Positions 31,870-35,218 of a DNA stretch of 35,218 nt are shown here, in pieces. Origin of the DNA: Condylostoma magnum (lineage: Eukaryota > Ciliophora > Heterotrichea > Heterotrichida > Condylostomatidae); contig CAKKTI010000168.1 of assembly GCA_920105805.1 (NCBI GenBank), positions 1-35,218 on the forward strand, given 5' to 3'. A program made the translations under genes and the position numbers. Below the pieces are notes generated by a model. That model saw only the letters and a program-made list of their open reading frames with translations. It made no database searches and was not told the DNA's origin. The number at the start of each line of letters is the position of its first letter. Position 1 is the first letter of the stretch.

Positions 31870-32484
31870 TTTTTACGAGATAAACATGCATAGATCAAGA
31901 TTTACTAGGGCTATTGAATCTGTTTAAAAATAACTTTATATTGATTAATTTTCTGTATATAGATTCCTTTTTGTATTGATTACATTTCAATCTCTTGGTG
32001 AGTTATTTTATTACATTGGTAATCCCTATAATATGCTACTTTCAATGAAATTTTAACTATCTCCTATATATGGAAAGCTCTTAAAAGGGATGATAAAGTC
32101 TCTTTGCTTTAATATAAGATTAAATTTTATTTTGTATGATTATAGCGTTAGTATTAATAAAACTGATAAAAGCTAGAAAGTGTAATATTGGCCTTTGTAG
32201 CTCTCTTCTGTCTAATAAAGATCTGAGAAGTTAATTCATATACCCAAAGTATAATTTTAAACTACCAACACTTCCCTTCACAAAGAATTATACCAAATTA
32301 AATAGAATTCTATTAGAAGTAACTTATCATTCTACTAAAGGCTCTAGAATACTTTAAGGCATCAGTTTAAATAATTATATTTCCCAAATTAATCTTCATT
32401 ACTATAAATTAAACCGAAAGGTTAAATTGGTAATGATATATTCAATAGTAAATAGTAGATCTTATATAAAACTAAAAAAATTAA
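31870..32484. other. Spacer between WD40 copies F and G
   Basis: About 600 bp, AT-rich, no supported gene. A minus-strand stretch near 32100-31900 reads RLYHPFQELSIYRRQLKFHW and could be a decayed N-terminal domain of the family, but no signature (KDNLxL, PKQP) confirms this. Confidence 0.4.
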
Positions 32485-33298
32485 CTAATCTAAATTCCAT
32501 AATTTGTTTAGAGTTATTTTGATCGCCGCCTTCCCAGATAGTACAACTTAATGCTTGATAGCCACAAATAGAATTGACTTTTGAGACTTGATATTTATTT
32601 TATTGTTGCTTTAATCTTATAAGTCTCAAAGTCGTACAGTTCTATCATTAATTCCACTTATTACACTATTACCTTCAATACATACACTATATCACTATGT
32701 CTTTCTAATTAATCTATTGTTATTTGGATTTTATAAATCTCAAATTCATACAGTTTAATCTCCACTCCCATTTACTCCTTGTTACCTTCAATACTCTTGT
32801 TACCTAATTATTATGTTTTCCAATTAATCTATTGTTGCTTAGATCACACCTTCACTAATAACAGCACTAACTTCAATGCTTACACTTACCACTCCTCTAT
32901 TATGTCTTCCAATATCTCTATTGTTGTTTGGATTTGATAAGTCTCAAAGCAATATAACACTAACATCACTCCCACTTATTACCTTGTTACCTTCAATACA
33001 TACACTGTATATTATAATATCATGTCTTTCAATCTCTCTATTATTGTTTGGATTTTATAAGTCATGTAGTCATATACTCCAATCTAGACTTCCACTGGCA
33101 ACTGCGTTGCCATCAGTATAAAGTCCACATACTGATTTCTAATACTCTTCTTGAGTGAAGAGAAGTGTTGATAGCTTGGGCCTAAGTTCATCATTTGGAG
33201 CAGTTGAGAGAGTTGTAAGTTAGCCTATAATTTCCTTGTTAGGCATAAGAGAACTTATAAGGGTTAAGAGCCAGCTATCTGGCTGAAAATATATTTTT
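32485..33298 (-). pseudogene. WD40 family copy G, heavily decayed
   Basis: A shortened copy of 0.8 kb against about 1.3 kb for intact ones. The ATG expected after the retained TATAAAAA-like 5' end appears to be lost near 33298, and most of the N-terminal domain is missing. Blades 1-3 are readable (VCGLYTDGNAVASGSLDWS, YSVCIEGNKVISGSDVSV, SVSIEVSAVISEG) but not all in the same frame as the start. The middle has deletions and several frame changes (SNNRLIGKHNNQ, then a broken blade). The last blade returns as CIEGNSVISGINDRTVRL and KINIKSQKSILFVA, ending in a shifted tail before TAG 32487..32485. At least four breaks. It is clearly dead and shows how the family decays. Confidence 0.8.
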
Positions 33299-33571
33299 AT
33301 AAGACTAAGCTGTACTAAAAGTTACTTAGCCTATTTAATTTATATTAACAAATATATAAAATATGCTAGCATTATGAATCATAATAGTCATAATGAACAT
33401 GAATAAGCTAATCTATATGACACATGCTACAATAATTAACTTCTCCAGATACTACAATGGAGTTCTTTTCTAGAATTATATGCTTAACATAAAGTTTTAT
33501 TAATTAGATTTACGTTTATGTATACTATGTTTATATCTAACCTTAATAAATTCTAAGACACTCAATGCTTA

Positions 33572-34910
33572 CTAATCTAAGCTCCAGTAAATCATCCGGC
33601 TAAAGTTGCTTGAATCAATACACTCTCTGATGAATACAATAGAGTTCTTTAAAGCTACTGGTATAATTGTATTTGTACTTTCAGATATAACTCTATTATA
33701 ATTTCGATATTCCAAATGCCAAAGGTAAATAGTTCCCTCCCAACTTCCACCAATAACTATATTACCCTCCATACTTAAACTTTTTGTAGAATGACAATTT
33801 CTTTCAATTATTTCTTGCATTCCATAAATCCCAAAGTCAGATAATGCAATCTTCACACTAACAACTATTTAACCTTCCATGCATACTGCATTCTTATGTC
33901 TTCCAATCTTTCTATTATTCCTTGAATTTTCTAAATCCCAAAGTCTTACAGTTTTATCTTCACTTCCACTAATAACTGTGCTACCTTCAAAACATATAGG
34001 TAACACATAATCATCATGCCTTCCAATCTCCCTGTTGTTATTTGAGCTTGATAAGTCCCAAAATTTATAGTATAATCTACACTTCCACTAATAACCGTGT
34101 TACCCTCAACACACACACTTGCTATCAAACCATCATGTTCTCCAATCTCTCTATTATTACTTGGGTTTTATAAGTCTCAAAATCTTACAGTATAATCCTA
34201 GCCTCGCTTACAACCCTATTATCTTCAATGCATACGCTTCATACTTCGTCATTATGTCTTCCAATCTCCCTGTTGTTATTTGAGCTTGATAAGTCCCAAA
34301 GTTGTACGGTGTTATCATAACTTCCACTTATAACTGGGATGCCTTCAATGCATATGCTACTTACCCAGTCTTGAATTTCTCCTAATTATGTCAGCTGCTT
34401 TGAAACGATCGGGGTAGAAACTTAAGTTTTGTTATAATCTTCGATTAATTATTGTTTAGTATTGTAATAAGTTTAAGGGATTTTAAATATATCTATCTTT
34501 TTCGTTATTCTGATTAATCTATTGCATTACTGTTTGATTTTTGATTACATATTCTTTTGGTGTTTTATACAATTTATTAATAACTTTATGATATTATTAG
34601 AAGTTCATTTTATACCTTGTTAACTATTTTAGTATAAAAGGGTATAATAAGTTTATTCAGTATATCTAAATAATCTGTTTTAGTACTTAATCTAATTAAA
34701 TGTATGCCCTTGAAGAGTTTCAGCGTCTATAGTAATATTTTAACATAATGTTTTGATTCATTTTACTCTAATAAATTATTTATAGATATTCCTCTGTTTA
34801 GGTAAGGGCCAATAAATTAAGTAGTAGATAATTTTTAAAGATCTTGTAATAAAATCCTTCTCAGCTAAAAGATAACATATCATCAAAACATTTGCTGATA
34901 GTAGATCCAT
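33572..34910 (-). pseudogene. WD40 family copy H, several frame breaks
   Basis: The copy is full length with a kept 5' end: TATAAAA then ATG 34910 (MDLLSANVLMICYLLAEKDF), linker IVSKQLTQLGEIQDWVSSI, and first blades VSSICIEGIPVISGSYDNT and WSVCIEDNRVVS. A single-base loss near 34200, another near 34075 and a rearranged blade near 33830 change the frame. Between them blades read well (ASVCVEGNTVISGSVDYT, EGSTVISGSEDKTVRLWDL). The penultimate blade is aberrant (SLSMEGNIVIGGSWEGT). The tail is canonical: VALKNSIVFIRE and MIYWSLD-TAG at 33574..33572. At least three breaks, so a pseudogene of intermediate age. Confidence 0.78.
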
Positions 34911-34917
34911 TTTTATA
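34911..34917 (-). promoter_or_regulatory. TATAAAA abutting the start of WD40 copy H
   Basis: TATAAAA directly precedes ATG 34910, as in copy B and the 14594 relic. It is part of the duplicated 5' end. Confidence 0.35.
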
Positions 34918-35218
34918 AAGTCAAATTATTTAAAAGAATAAATAATGGGAGTAATTATCTAGCAATATCATTTAAAGGGAATGTATATAGTTAAATAAGC
35001 ATTTATAATAAATTAATCCTTATAAGCAAGCAGGGGTTATTTGAACAAGATATTATTATACTAAACACACTATAGTTCTATTAATTCATTTTTTGGTATT
35101 CCTTTTTCATTTATCATAGTTTTATTCTTGACAAAAAGTTTATTTATCAGTTAAATTAGTAATTGATAATTTTACCTTGCCTAGAATAAGATTTCATAAC
35201 ATTACTAAGTGTTCCAAA
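34918..35218. other. Right end of window without recognisable gene
   Basis: Three hundred bases of AT-rich sequence. I see no WD blade, no telomere repeat and no homology-supported frame. It includes the upstream region of copy H. Confidence 0.45.

Noticed and set aside
1-35218. tRNA genes, CRISPR arrays, transposons or virus-like elements
   Set aside because: I looked for B-box sequences, direct repeat/spacer arrays and transposase or reverse-transcriptase motifs on both strands and saw none. The only repeated DNA is the WD40 family.

Overview
This window looks like gene-dense macronuclear DNA of a ciliate with a highly ambiguous genetic code. Known proteins read through only if TAA and TAG mean glutamine and TGA means tryptophan. 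TGA stands at the invariant Trp of the PP2C motif DGVW, at four Trp positions of a Tim44-like protein, and at the W of many WD repeats (TGA-GAC-TTA beside TGG-GAC-TTA). The same genes nevertheless end at TAA or TAG (often doubled), and perhaps twice at TGA. This is the pattern of the Condylostoma-type heterotrich code (NCBI table 28). A karyorelict code (table 27, TGA the only stop) fits worse, because several genes would then run for 150 bases or more into a neighbour. The genus is an inference. Because stop-free frames mean little under this code, calls rest on homology, frame continuity and paralogue comparison. No gene needs an intron.

Layout: 1-2562 (minus) holds a charged hypothetical protein, a nicotinate/nicotinamide-mononucleotide-adenylyltransferase-like protein and a dynein roadblock light chain. 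2695-7443 holds a coiled-coil protein, a BuGZ/ZNF207 zinc-finger protein, a secretory Tim44-like membrane protein and a VHS-GAT adaptor. 7666-14594 is the first block of a WD40 family, split by an enoyl-CoA hydratase/isomerase. 14686-18865 (minus) holds a PP2C phosphatase and a PMCA-type calcium ATPase. 19106-27273 holds a coiled-coil protein, a YIPF/Yip1 Golgi protein, a p25-alpha protein, a TPR protein, the SRP (7SL) RNA on the minus strand, an uncharacterised protein and a BAP29/31-like ER protein. 27370-34910 is the second WD40 block.

The most unusual content is the WD40 family: four intact genes (7666-9015, 9094-10404, 27370-28725, 30583-31869), four frame-broken copies (12846-14182, 28814-30084, 32485-33298, 33572-34910) and two short relics (10652-10990, 14381-14594). 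Each intact member has a diverged N-terminal domain of about 145-165 residues and exactly seven nearly uniform blades of about 40 residues. Variation is concentrated at the positions that lie on the top face of WD propellers. The pattern recalls birth-and-death families of recognition proteins; that function is inference.

Other themes are extreme compaction (divergent ATGs 10 bp apart, tandem genes 6-8 bp apart, convergent stops 20-40 bp apart), a TATAAA-like element abutting many start codons, and GC skew that flips every 0.5-1 kb irrespective of gene strand. Apart from the WD40 array, the genes are ordinary cell functions: ciliary motor, spindle assembly, endosomal sorting, Golgi and ER membranes, calcium export and protein targeting.
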